DNA from: Physcomitrium patens
Taxonomy: Eukaryota; Streptophyta; Bryopsida; Funariales; Funariaceae
Direction of reading: 5' to 3'
Assembly: GCF_000002425.4 (NCBI RefSeq)
Contig: NC_037266.1
Span: 9,896,500 to 9,960,499 of the forward strand
DNA: 64,000 bases
The notes beneath the pieces are model-generated. The model ran no database searches, was not told the DNA's origin, and worked only from the letters and a program-made list of their open reading frames with translations. This document shows, one piece after another, positions 13,768 to 24,680 of this stretch. The stretch's first letter is position 1; each line of letters begins with the position of its first letter. The position numbers and the translations under genes are program-made.

Positions 13768-14100
13768 ATGCCATTGATAACAAGAGTAGTATATTTGTTT
13801 GATATTACAACTAGATCTGCTTGTAAATATCAAAACTTGTATCTAAGAGGTGTGCAACTAATTGATGAGAATAATTTGCTTGTTATTAGCTATATTGATA
13901 GCAATGCCAATTATTTTAGACTTTTACATGTTATTATAGACTTTGGTGCTCAATTATTTATGATTAGTAAAGAATTTGTTTTACAATTAAATTTGAGTGT
14001 TACAAACCTTGAGCCTTGTGTTTTTACTATCATCACTTTAGTAGAGAGCAATGAGCAAGCTATCAACTATGTTAGACAACTATTCCAATTAATTTTTTAA
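13768..14100 (+). mobile_element. Fossil retroelement protease-like fragment
   Basis: A 110-codon reading contains 'VIIDFGAQLFMI' followed by 'FVLQLNL'. This resembles the retropepsin pattern of plant Ty3/gypsy elements, where an ID-S/T-GA-type motif is followed by a hydrophobic segment ending in an L-L or LGL-type motif. It lies in strongly AT-rich, eroded DNA with no LTR pair recognisable around it. It is best read as a relic of an LTR retrotransposon, family unresolved. A chance resemblance is possible because only one motif supports it. Confidence 0.4.
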
Positions 14101-15240
14101 TATTAAGCCTGAATCACTTTATTCACACTTGTCTTTATAGTATGCACTAACTATCACAACCAACTATGATATTATAGTAGATTAGAAAATACTTTATTTT
14201 TTTTACTTTTTATTTAAATAATTCGATTGAAGAGATATGGATTAAATCATGATAATTTATTGGTGAAAAAAAGAAAAAAAATATTTTTTTGACATTTGTA
14301 ATAATTGCCATGATTATGTTGGTAGATTCTATTTGGGTGTAATACATGAGCACCAAACTTACCTTATGGATCATTTTATTAGAAGAGATATTGGTATTTA
14401 TGTTTAATTTTGTAGAACAACATGATCAACTACTTTTAGAGATTCTTACAAGATATTGTAAGGAACCATATCTTCCTTGAAAAATACATGCAAAACTATC
14501 TTGACAATGCCAAGAAATTATAACTTCATTGGATCATTTGAAGATATCAGCTCATTTATTATTATATTCTTTTACTTGCTTCATTTGTTGGCATCCATTA
14601 GATGGTGATATTACTCTTGAAAAGATCTTTGTAGGCATTGATATTGATTTGACAATTATGTTGGAAGTCAAGCTCAAGGTGAAGTGATATATTCATGTGT
14701 ATATTACAGTTGTATCTAATGAAGGAGCTTGACATCTTTTCTACAGGTTGTTAGCTCCATATCCTAAGTAGTTCCATTCTTTTACCTTTTAGGGTTGCTT
14801 TTGCCAACTTCCTTGAAATGTCATCTTGATTACTATATTCTATTGTTGTCTATAAAAGTATTATAAACCTCAAAATTATTACTAAGAAAATGTTAATTTT
14901 AAGTAAAGCTTCTGTTATGCAACAAGCAAGAATTAAGTTTGAAAAATTAAATTATCTATCAAAAATTTTGACATCTATTAGTTGTTAGTCAACATTATCA
15001 AATTACTACTAAATTGTGATGAAAGAATCTAAACTTCTTTCTTTACAATACAATTTTTTTTATGACATGAAATTTTCTAACATATGCACTAATAACTCTT
15101 TACTTAAACACACCCACATACACAAAGACTTATCAAATATAGAATTTTAAGATTGTTTATATTTCAACATCATAATAAATAAAAATTAAATGTTTTTTTT
15201 TAAAAATAAAATTCACTTTAATTGGAGGAACCTATTGATA
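14101..15240. other. AT-rich stretch without recognisable gene
   Basis: Eroded AT-rich sequence between the protease-like fragment and the GC-richer gene island. It may continue the same fossil element, but I could not identify reverse transcriptase, integrase or LTR landmarks. Base composition changes abruptly near 15240-15260. Confidence 0.4.
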
Positions 15241-15918
15241 TTTATTTACAGAATACATACTGACCAGCATCTTGCGATTCAGTGAGGAATTACTAAAACT
15301 ATTGCAACCACATAACAATGAAGACATACAAGTGATTATTTTAACGAGTCATGGCGAGGTTGAGATTGCAGCCTTGGCATGCAGTCGAAACCGAACGAAT
15401 GGAGAGGAAAATTCATCCATGCACTGGTGGAAACGTCATTCATTCATCCGTGACAAGAGGGGAGGAAGTAACGAACTAACTGTCAGGTCGCATGTCACCG
15501 GCACAGGAAAGCGTGCGAGTGGGCTCAGCGCGGCCTTGCTTGCTTGGCTATTCGGGTGCCGAAGAGCCGGCTCCACGCAATCATATTATAACGATGGCAA
15601 CGCCGTCACTGCTACGGTAATTTATCCGTAGCAGAATCCTCCGCTGCGACTTCTGGTGCACGGAATGTGGTTTGACAACTCACTCTACGGCGCAAATCTG
15701 CCACCCGTCGCTTCTAGAGCCTGGAATCCTACCCATACCCAGTGCCGAAGACAGTTGTAATATTTGCCTGTGCTCACTTTGGGTGGGGAAATCCGGAAGG
15801 CTGGAGGCATTTCTGTGGGGTTAATCGGTCATTGCGCGGAATTTGCCATCTCGGGTGCGGATCGTGCTATTGAATCGATCATTGGCTTGTTGGCGGACAC
15901 CATACTTCTCTGAGCGAA

Positions 15919-15926
15919 TATATAAA
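15919..15926 (+). promoter_or_regulatory. Candidate TATA box
   Basis: The octamer 'tatataaa' sits in a locally GC-rich context, which makes a chance occurrence less trivial than elsewhere in the window. It is in the sense orientation of the channel gene. A start of transcription about 25-35 bp downstream would fall near 15950, some 1.57 kb before the chosen ATG. No transcript evidence is available. Confidence 0.35.
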
Positions 15927-17023
15927 ATAGTGAGTTTGACTCAGTGTGTGCCCAAGCGACGTCGGAGTGTTGGAGTTTTTATGCACAGAGGTCTGGAGTT
16001 CCGCCCACGCATTGAGCTGGTGAGCCTTCATCTAGGGTGCCCTTACGGTCTTTCAGTCCCTCCGACTTGTCCCTGCGTAGTGTAGTTGTGGGGATGGATA
16101 TGCAGACGGATCATGTGCTTTCGTGATGGTTTGGCACTGGAGAATCTGGGCCAGAGGTAATGCTGGAGGAGGTGATTCCTACAAGTTGTTGATATCTGCC
16201 ACTTCCTTCATTTTCAGTCTTTTTTTTTGTTTTTTTTGTTTTTTGTTTTTTTTCGTCGTCTACATTTAAATCCACTGGATTTATATCTATAATACGACCT
16301 TTCATCTCCGTTTTGCCCTGCTGCTGGTGAGCAGATTCATGCAAACATGAACTCTCTTTGCTGTCACCGTCTAGCAGGAAGTTTTCTCTAGAGCTGAGTG
16401 AAGTCTGTATGCGTGAGACTCATAAGCTTGTCTTGTTCGTCTGAGTGAGCTCGGAGACTGTCTCCTTGTTCAACTGCGTTTTAAATTATCCAAGGCACCG
16501 TTAGGGCTTTCCAAATTTCGTAAGCCCTACCGGAGCCTGTCTGTATAGTCTCAAATCTAGTAACTGGATATATACCCAAAGTGAATCTTTACTGCAACGA
16601 GTTCTTAATTACTAAGAAACTGTGCGACGCAATGGTTAGTAAAGCTCGTCAGTGTTCGAGGATGCTCGTTACACTTCCTGTACGCTGTTCTCAATGAATA
16701 TTACGAGGAATCTTGCTGTGAGGGTGACTGTACGTTGGGTTTGCGAGGTGCGTGCCTGGCGACGAAATCTCGTGGTGGAGTTTAGGCTACAGTTCGCTCA
16801 AACGAAGTTTCTGTGGCGTAGGTCCCGCAGGCAACCGCTGAAAAGTCATTCCAGGGTCTCGGTGCAGGATGATCCGGAACCTAGTGGTGCGCCCAATATC
16901 CTGTGTGAGAGTTCGTCGGGTATCAATTATTCTTCAGGTTTGTGAGCTCGTGCGGGTGGAGTCACTTTTTTAACATCATGTTCTCCGGTGTTGTATCGGA
17001 AACAGTTGCAATGTCCTCACCCT

Positions 17024-17029
17024 CACGTG
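17024..17029 (+). promoter_or_regulatory. CACGTG (G-box / ABRE-core) element
   Basis: Palindromic CACGTG, about 0.5 kb upstream of the channel gene's ATG. It contains the ACGTG core bound by plant bZIP factors in abscisic acid responses and by bHLH factors. SLAC1 channels of seed plants act downstream of abscisic acid, so the site is suggestive. A single hexamer is weak evidence, and it may lie inside the transcribed leader. Confidence 0.3.
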
Positions 17030-17523
17030 ATAACGATTCATGAACTCTCATGTTCCCCTATTCCATGTCCATTCGTACGTTGCTGTAGGCACGCTGGAGC
17101 TGTCTCTGTTCCGGCCTCGTTGTCCATTTTCTGAGCTTTCCAATGACGTCTTCGACGTCCCTTTCGTCTTGACTTCGGCTTGACTAAAAGAATAGACTTC
17201 AAACCAAGTTCAAACAGGTCCACACGATAGCTTCACATGTGGCTTATACATTGAAGCGGTTTTATTCATTGCTTTTGTTTTCGTCGTGGAGACACTCGGC
17301 GAACTAGGTGGACAGAACATTGGGAGTTTGGTTTCAGTTTGAGGGGAGGTCTCGACGTCATGAAAATGAAGCGATAGAAGCTGCGGGCTCTTTGCCTGTC
17401 CGACACTCGAATTTTTACCAGTGATAACTCATTTTCAACTGTCCTCAAATGACGAAACGCAATAACGGTCGTATTGTCTGATTGAATACCTTCTTCAGCG
17501 TGATCATCAGGTCTGAATCGCAG

Positions 17524-19723
17524 ATGCAAGTCCATCAAGCGCCCAGGGACTTGGAGTCCCAAATGGAGTGGAATGACGTGCTCCATACAGGATGCGAACG
17601 ATGTAACATGGATACAATCTTCGACATGCCGGTCGCCTCTCAGACGGGTGAAAGCTTAAAATACGGAACCGTGGATCATCAAGGTATCCAAGTTTTCACT
17701 AATCCTTTAGGCTGCAATGGCTAAGAACTACTGCTGTCACAGTGAAAGAGCATACTTGCAAAACTAGAAGGTATATGTTACAGCACGGCTATTTATTTTG
17801 TGAAAATTGCGCTATTCTTTCTGGACTCAGTGATCGCGCATATACACAGGCATAGAGCGACATGAAAATCAAGACCATCCTCCTCACAAGCACCGACATT
17901 CGCTGGATAAAAGCAGCCTAGATGCACACCAATCAAACGACGACTTTCACCGGCGACTCAGCTTAGATGAAGTGGATACAACACATTTCCCCGAATCCTA
18001 TTTAGACCGCATGAATGGAATCGAGCTGGACAGAATGAATGTAACAACCCACTTCCCTGTCGAGTAACCTTCCCGCTTCCAATTTGACAGCTTTAGCAAG
18101 ATTCAATCAAAACCATTTTTTAGAAACTAACTTGCACCGGATTTGTTGGCATCCAGGATGCACGTGATTCTATGTTTCCGCTGGACAAGCGATGGCCATT
18201 CCTCCTCCGCGTGCCGGTCAACGTGTTTGGAATTTCAATGGGCATTGGTAGTCAATCTATGGTATGGAAAGCTCTCGCAACAGAGAGGTCGATGCAGTTC
18301 TTACATGTGCCCTCTACAGTGGGCACCATTTTTTGGGTCATGGGAATCGTGGTGCTCATCGTCGCTTCCGTGATCTATGCTCTGAAATTATTTTTTTGGC
18401 CAAAGGTACGCCGCCTTCCCCATCTGAAAATTGTTACGCCAAGAACCTGTGTTACCATCTGTGAGTAGAAAGGTTAAGCATAGCTTTCGTCGCAGGCTGT
18501 GTATCGGGAGTTTGTGCACCCAGTTCGCTCCAATTTTTTCTTTGGGCCATTACTATCAGCGTTGTTTCTTCTTCTCGGAGCTCCTACGCTGGTGAACAAT
18601 GATGATCGGATGTCCACGCTAGTGGGAGCCTTCGTTATTTGCGGTCCGTGCTCTATCTGACCCTGCCATGCCTCTAAGAAATTTTCTAGTTAATGAACAT
18701 GCGATTTAAATAGATGCTGACCATGAAGCGGTCATGACATGCAGTACCGATCCTGTTAATCGAGGTTCATTTCTACGGGCACTGGCTAATGGGAGGACAC
18801 AATCGTCGGCTTAGCGTCATCGCGAATCCGACAACGGAAATTGCAGTAATTGGAAACTTCGTCGGCGCCACAGCCTTCGCCAAGGCTGGTTGGCATGAGC
18901 TTGGCTTGTTTTTCTTCTCATTTGGGTAAGTCCATCCCATATTGTCTACGAAACTCTAGGCATCAGCATGTATTCAATTCTTCTTCGTCTTTGAATTCTG
19001 CCTCTGCTTTGACATAACTGTCTTTCGATGTGCTTGCAGGTTACTGCATCAGATCGTGGTGTTCCTAACCATTTACATGAGATTACCATCAAACACGCCT
19101 CTCGGCTCCCAACTCCATCCCGTCCTCTTCCTCTTCGTGGCTCCGCCAAGCACCGCAGCCACCACCTGGATTGCAATCAATGGTAGCGAAGACTCTTTCT
19201 CAAAGATCTTGACCTTCATCGGCCTATTTCTCTACCTCCTCCTTGTATCCCGAGCGAATCATCTGGTGCGAGGAGTGAGGTAAAAACCCCAACCCCAAAC
19301 CAACACAACCTGAACGTAAGAACAGACATCAACAGCATCCCACACAAAAAACAGAACCCATATGCTCTTCAACATGACACGCAAATCCTTGCAGGCACTA
19401 CACTAAACACATGTGATTCCTTTGTGGCCAAGCGCAGATTCTCCTTGGCGTGGTGGGCGTACACTTTCCCGATGGCCGCTGCGGCACTTGCAGTGATGGC
19501 TTACGCGACTGCAACTCAGGGCCTCTTCGCCAAAATCCTGGCAGCGGCGCTGTCGTTCTTGTCCTCTGCCACCGTGACATTCGTGTTTGTGTTCACCATC
19601 GCCAGGACTTGGTCGGGCCACTTATTCCCCAACGATGAGGTGGTGGGCGTGTGCTTGACTCCAGATCCCACAGTTCGCAACGAGGTCTCGCATTTCTCCA
19701 ATCCTTGCCCAGCTACAAACTGA
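17524..19723 (+). CDS. SLAC1-like: SLAC1-family S-type anion channel, seven coding exons
   Basis: Predicted slow-type (S-type) anion channel of the plasma membrane, passing chloride and/or nitrate; TDT/C4-dicarboxylate transporter fold. Exons: 17524-17683, 17850-18040, 18157-18405, 18496-18643, 18745-18925, 19040-19279 and 19438-19723. All introns are GT-AG, 90-166 bp, with matching phases, giving 484 residues plus stop. Residues 1-125 form a polar cytosolic N terminus with HRRLSLDE (S91), a basic kinase-type site. The membrane domain (about 130-455) has 'GIGSQSMVWKALA', 'REFVHPVRSNFFF' (204-216), 'NFVGA' (287-291), 'LHPVLFLFVAPPS' and 'AWWAYTFPM' (394-402). F400 aligns, from memory, with the gating Phe450 of Arabidopsis SLAC1. 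The C-terminal tail is short. The ATG is the first after an in-frame stop at 17479; later in-frame ATGs have better context (for example 'aacATGg'). The reading frame appears intact. SLAC1 versus SLAH assignment is unresolved. Confidence 0.9.
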
Positions 19724-20070
19724 TGCTGATGTCGATCCACTTGCTGCTGCTGCAACAACAATTGGCCGGATTTGCACTCCAAAACTGAGTTGTGCTCTCG
19801 GTAGGAGCTTGAGATTTTTCTAGATGAATTCCTCTGTCGAGTTGTGGGTTAAAACCCGCTCTGAAAGAACACATTTTACCTAGTTTCTCTGCTTGTTTCA
19901 CAATGAGAGTGAAGTTCATTGTGCAACAAAAATGAAATTGGCCCTCTGCCTGGTATTGTAATCCTTATTTCATCAGGGTATTATGCATGCCGATGTTAAC
20001 CGAGTTGGTTATCCTCTGTGTACACAGACAATGTTATCTTTCTAAACTACACATAAAAAAGTGAGTTGGT
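19724..20070 (+). other. Probable 3' UTR and transcript end of the SLAC1-like gene
   Basis: Sequence after the stop codon keeps the gene's composition to about 19920, then becomes T-rich and A-rich, ending in an A-rich run at about 20073-20107. No canonical AATAAA is obvious; plant poly(A) signals are loose. A family B LTR fragment begins directly downstream, so the native terminator may be short or may use LTR sequence. Confidence 0.4.
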
Positions 20071-20109
20071 GTGCACAAAAAAAAAAAAGAAAAAAGAAAA
20101 AAAAAAAGG

Positions 20110-20500
20110 CAATGTTTGTAGGAGATTGATAGGTTGAAATCTTAGCAAACAAATTGACCATGTGTCATTAATGTTGGTGGTTTGTGGTATTAGTTGTATA
20201 TGTGGTGCACATATTAGAAACTTGTCTTGCAAGTTAGACATTTATCCCTCAAGTTGGATACATGTTTGAAGTATTATAGAACACTCTTGTGTAGCTCTTA
20301 GGTAGATAGTATATATGGTGTCAAGTGTGGCCTTTCTTTGCTCTTATCAACTCCTTTCTTGTTCTTGATTTTGTTTTAAAAGTTTGAAATCTTTTTGTCT
20401 TTGGCAACAACTATTTTAGTCCTATTATTGTACCATTTTTGAGTGAGTATTTACTTTCTTGTAGTGATACAAGAATTTATTGATCCTTTCATTCTTTGTG
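20110..20500 (+). mobile_element. Partial LTR of Ty3/gypsy family B (fossil)
   Basis: Matches the family B LTR seen at 22.8, 41.9 and 49.0 kb. Shared blocks: 'aacaaattgaccatgtgtc', 'cttgtcttgcaagttagac', 'tatagaacactcttgtgtagctc', 'aggtagatagtatatatg' and 'tttggcaacaactattttag'. It is strongly diverged and lacks clear ends and any internal region, so it is a solo or truncated LTR. It lies about 0.4 kb after the channel gene's stop codon, in the same orientation. Confidence 0.65.
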
Positions 20501-20587
20501 ATTCATGTTATTGATAGTCTTGTATATTAAATTTATATTTTAGAGGATTTGAAATAAAACTTAGAATAATTAGACAAGTTTTATTGT

Positions 20588-20589
<2 letters not shown>

Positions 20590-20618
<29 letters not shown>
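20590..20618. repeat. Poly-T tract
   Basis: About 29 T residues in a row, followed by further T-rich sequence. Simple sequence with no functional evidence. Confidence 0.9.
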
Positions 20619-20619
<1 letters not shown>

Positions 20620-20623
<4 letters not shown>

Positions 20624-22780
20624 ATTATTTTTTTTATTGGTTTTTTATTAACTTAAGAATTACAAAATTTTCTTCTTTTATAATTAATGGAAAAGTGATT
20701 TTAAATTATATTTTATGATAGTATATTTAGTTGTTATAAATATTTTAATTATTTATGGCTTTTAATTTAAATATTTATATAATAAATAAATTAAATAAAA
20801 TTTAAAAATACTTCATATTTAAAAATAATTATAGTTTTTTAAAAATAAATTTAATGCAATAGTTATAATTTTAAAAATAAAAATTGGAACAAGAATATTA
20901 TTTTTTATATATAAAAAATATAGTAAGCTATACTAAAGTGTGTTATAGCACATAGAGCCACCACAAGAGTGAGAATTAAACATTAGATCTTTAAAAAGGT
21001 CTTGAAAAGAAAGCTTGGAAGTTCTCAATTTTTTGTTTAAGTCTTGGAGTGTTTAATTACTCTAAAATTCTAAGAAGACTCATCATAATAGATTTGTGCA
21101 CTTAATTCAACTAAAACTTGGATTTTGGTATATTTTATTGAAGTTAATGAATTCTCAAATTATAAGAGTTTTTAATTTATTGATACTATATCCTTTATTC
21201 ATTGATTTTAGAATGTATAGAATATACTTGAGTATCAATAATAGATGATGAATAATTTTTCATCCAAATTAAAGAATTTCATCTAAAATAAATAGATATC
21301 ATTTGCAAAAGAGATTTTTTTCTCCAAATGAACTCATTACATCTTTGTAGAGAAGTCTACATTGGGCATGCATAGACTTATATGAATGTGCATACATAAA
21401 AAAAAAAATATATATTTTTTTGTATGTACGATGGTCAAAGGTAAGCTTAATGCACCTCTTATTAACTTTGAAGATTTAGAAACTATGACATGCTCTTAGA
21501 ATATTACAAATGTAGCAATAATGATCAATTAACATTGATGGAACATTCAACAATGCTTTTGATTTGCAACTAAGTTTGAAAAATTGTCATATCAAGCCTA
21601 CTTTGAAAAGTAGTTGTACTCCTTATCATTAACTCATGCCTTATACTTGTTATTATATACACATTTTTTGCCTTGAGACTCTTAGAATTTGTTCTTAATT
21701 TTTTTGTCAAAGTTACTTATTAATTGGTTTAGTTATTAAAATCAAATTTTAATTCTCAAAAATAAGTGAGTGAGATATCATCAAATTATATTCTTACTAG
21801 CTTCATTGCTCATATTTGTGAATATACAATAGGTGATAATCTCTAGATCTTTAGATGAATATTATTACTTATAACTCAAGGTTGAAGTGACCTCAATTAC
21901 AAATCAGTGCAAGCTTGGAGGTAGAAGAAATCTTTATTTGAATTTTATGAGCCTGCTCATTCAAAGAAATTAATTGGATTGTATTTAAAGGTTTTGTTGT
22001 TGGAGTGGATATTTTAAGAGCATTGAGTGTTTTTATTTTATAGAGTTGATATTATTCAACTAGATTTCAAGGTGTTTTTAAATTTGGAGGTGTTGGTAGT
22101 AGATTTGGCTATAGCAACAAGTGACAAAAGCAACCATAGAAATAGAATGCAATAACATTGCAATTTAGTACTTCAAAAGAATAGTACAATAAAAGATGAC
22201 ATTAATTAGTTACATTTTTATTTAAAGATGAGCATATAACAAAATTGGATATATACATGAGTAACTAAAAGAGAGATTGTGATCAAACAAGAAGGGTGTT
22301 TGCACTTATAGAAAGATAAGCAATTGGTAGTAATATACATAAAGAGGCAAATATATCCAATGATAGAAATGTTGGAGGAAGTAGCAATGACCTAGACATA
22401 TAAGGTACATTGCCAAGTTTTAAGATCCAAATCTACATCTTATAATCTAGATTCTAAAATTAAAATTTTAACCCTATATCTCAATCATAGATTAAGGTAC
22501 TATAATCAATGATTGGAAATTACTTATAAAAAGATAATTAGTGATAAGAAGTTAGAAGGAATAATCATTAAAGTAGATCAATTATTGATTTTGATTGATA
22601 ACAAAGAATTAATAGGAATGGAACAACCAATAATCAATGCTAAAGAATACAACTAATCTAATAAATTGTAAATAGAATATGATTGATAATCAATGGTAAA
22701 AAATACAACTAATAGAAGAGATTGTGAATAAGATATGATAAGTGATCAAAGACCAATCTGTAATATATAACCAGTTATTA
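20620..22780. other. AT-rich stretch without recognisable gene
   Basis: I see no supported gene, LTR boundary or conserved domain here. Composition and short broken readings suggest old transposon debris. Readings near 21770-22150 did not match any family well enough to name. Confidence 0.45.
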
Positions 22781-22929
22781 GTGATATAAAAGATATCATA
22801 TATATATATATATATATATATTCTAATAATTATATAGATAATATAAATAAATAGAAGTAGATAAAAGTATATTAATTTTATAATATCTTTTAAAATAGCT
22901 TTCTAAAAGCTTTATAGATATAATTTCAC

Positions 22930-22971
<42 letters not shown>

Positions 22972-24000
22972 GTAATTGATTGATATATTAGAAACTTGGC
23001 CAACAAATTAGCCATGTATTGCATGTATTAGTAGCTTGTGGTACATGCTAACAATGTGGTACTCATATAGAAAACTTACCTTACAAGTTAAGATATGTTT
23101 CTTGCAAATTGGATATATGCTGGAGGTTTTATAGAACATTGCTACATAGCTCTGAGGTAGATAGTATATATAGATGTAAGAATGAAGCCATTTTTAGTCT
23201 TGTTAATTCTTTTCTTGTTTTTAGTCTAGTTTCAAGGATCTTTAGTTTTTTTTTATCTTTTGGCAATAGCTATTCTAATTTCTTTTAAATATAAATATTT
23301 ATTTATTTATATTTTGTCATCTTTCTTTGAAAAAAGTTTCACTTGTTTATTTGCCTTCAACAAGTTCTTATTCTTGATAGATTAATAAGAGTAAATTTAT
23401 AATATCAAAGCTTTGTCTCTTCCTGATTAAGAATAGATTATCTTTTTTTCTTAATGAGACATAAGTATATTAGAAATTGAGGATTATCTACTTCTAAGTT
23501 GATATTGTTTCTAGAATTTCTTTTGTTCTTCAAATCTCTCTTCTATTTATCTTAAAAGATATTAAATATTTTCTTTTTTATTATGTAATCATGACAAAGT
23601 TTACTGAAATAGAGAGTAAAATGGCACAAATGCAATAGCAAATGAAGGAATTAATGCTTGTTATGAATCAATTCAATTTACCACCAAAAAGAATAATAAG
23701 ATTGACAATTAATGAAGATATAGAGACGATTGGAGTTGCTTCAATATGCATATCAAATTATACTATTTCTTCTATGATAGAACACTATTCAAGCATTAGA
23801 GAACCAAAAATTTTCTTGCTCAAGAAGTTTGAAAGCACAAGATCAAAATTTTGAGGATTCATCAATTAAATACAACTAATAATTGAACTTTAATTCTAAA
23901 GCTATCCAACTTCAAAATCACAAGGTAGGTTTATTGACTATTTATTTAAAAAATTATATTATCATGGTTTTTATCTTTTCTTGAATGACATTGTCATATT
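22780..24000 (+). mobile_element. Truncated Ty3/gypsy family B element: 5' LTR, primer site, gag start (fossil)
   Basis: The LTR spans about 22780-23397 and contains (TA)n expansions at 22797-22820 and 22932-22963 and the 'gaggtagatagtatatatag' TATA-like block near 23154-23173. Directly after it, 'aatatcaaagctttgtc' at about 23401-23417 is a decayed form of the plant initiator-Met tRNA primer site (TGGTATCAGAGC). The following 600 bp hold the start of a gag-like region (about 23590-24000), alignable with 42660-43050. No protease, reverse transcriptase or 3' LTR follows. Old and broken, with many breaks. Confidence 0.7.
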
Positions 24001-24179
24001 AAAAAATAATATAATATATAAAAATAATATAAAATATTATAAAATTTTTATTTAAAATAAAATAAAATAAAATAATGATTATATATATAAGTCAAGATAT
24101 ATTAGTATGAGCTTGAGATATAGTGGTATGATGCTAAAGTAAAGAAATATGGGATAAAGTGGAATGACATAGGCTTGTA

Positions 24180-24680
24180 TTGAATTTAGATATGAGATTT
24201 TGAAAACTTGTTTTTTTTTTTTCTTTCTATGCTTTTCAAAAAGCTCTTATTTACTCCAAGTGGAGTTACTATGAAGTTGTGATGTCTTTTTGGATAAAAA
24301 AGAGCCAACCACTCTTTAAGGTTTTTCTTTGGAAGTTTTTTTTAGTATATATCTTGAATTTGGTTTTGAGAAGTTTTTCTTTGTTTTATAAGCTTTCTAA
24401 AAAGTACCTATTTACTTAGAGAAGAAATAATATGAAGCTATAGTATCTTTTTTTATGATAAAGAAGAGCTAATTATTTTGTATTAATATGATCTATAGCT
24501 TTATTTACTCATAAAATATGTTGTAGAAAGTTTTAAGAAGTAAAAATGTATATAAATATATAAGGGCTGAATAGCTCTCAAGACTATCATATATTCAAAT
24601 CTAATAAAGTATAGAGCTATGGCATCTATTTGAATGAAGAATAAATATTAGCTACTATTAGGTCTCATTATTATTTTAAT
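24180..24680. repeat. Degenerate tandem repeat, unit about 170-190 bp
   Basis: A block near 24236-24300 ('aagctcttatttactc...gaagttgtgatgtctttttg') recurs near 24395-24475 ('aagtacctatttactta...gaagctatagtatc') and more faintly near 24600-24655 ('agagctatggcatctattt'). The copies are strongly diverged. Origin unknown; it could be an old satellite fragment or a repeat inside an element. Confidence 0.45.

Larger units (their letters stand above)
15241..17523 (+). promoter_or_regulatory. Upstream region and probable 5' leader of the SLAC1-like gene
   Basis: This is GC-richer sequence, close to half G+C by eye, continuous with the channel gene and unlike the AT-rich DNA to its left. It holds a candidate TATA box (15919-15926), a T-rich run with interspersed G (about 16217-16254), a CACGTG box (17024-17029) and a TGACGTC box (17144-17150). 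Several ORFs of 60-119 codons occur on both strands, but none resembles a known protein and many start at non-ATG codons, so I do not call them genes. If the TATA box is used, the leader would be about 1.5 kb and would probably contain an intron and upstream ORFs. A small upstream coding exon cannot be excluded. Confidence 0.5.

Noticed and set aside
15272-15631. 119-codon ORF upstream of the channel gene
   Set aside because: It resembles no family I know, starts at the AT/GC composition boundary and has no supported splice link to the channel exons. GC-richer DNA yields such ORFs by chance. Kept only as part of the upstream region.
16652-16945. 97-codon ORF as a possible N-terminal exon of the channel
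   Set aside because: It has a non-ATG start, no resemblance to SLAC1 N termini, and an in-frame stop at 17479 separates the chosen ATG from anything directly upstream.
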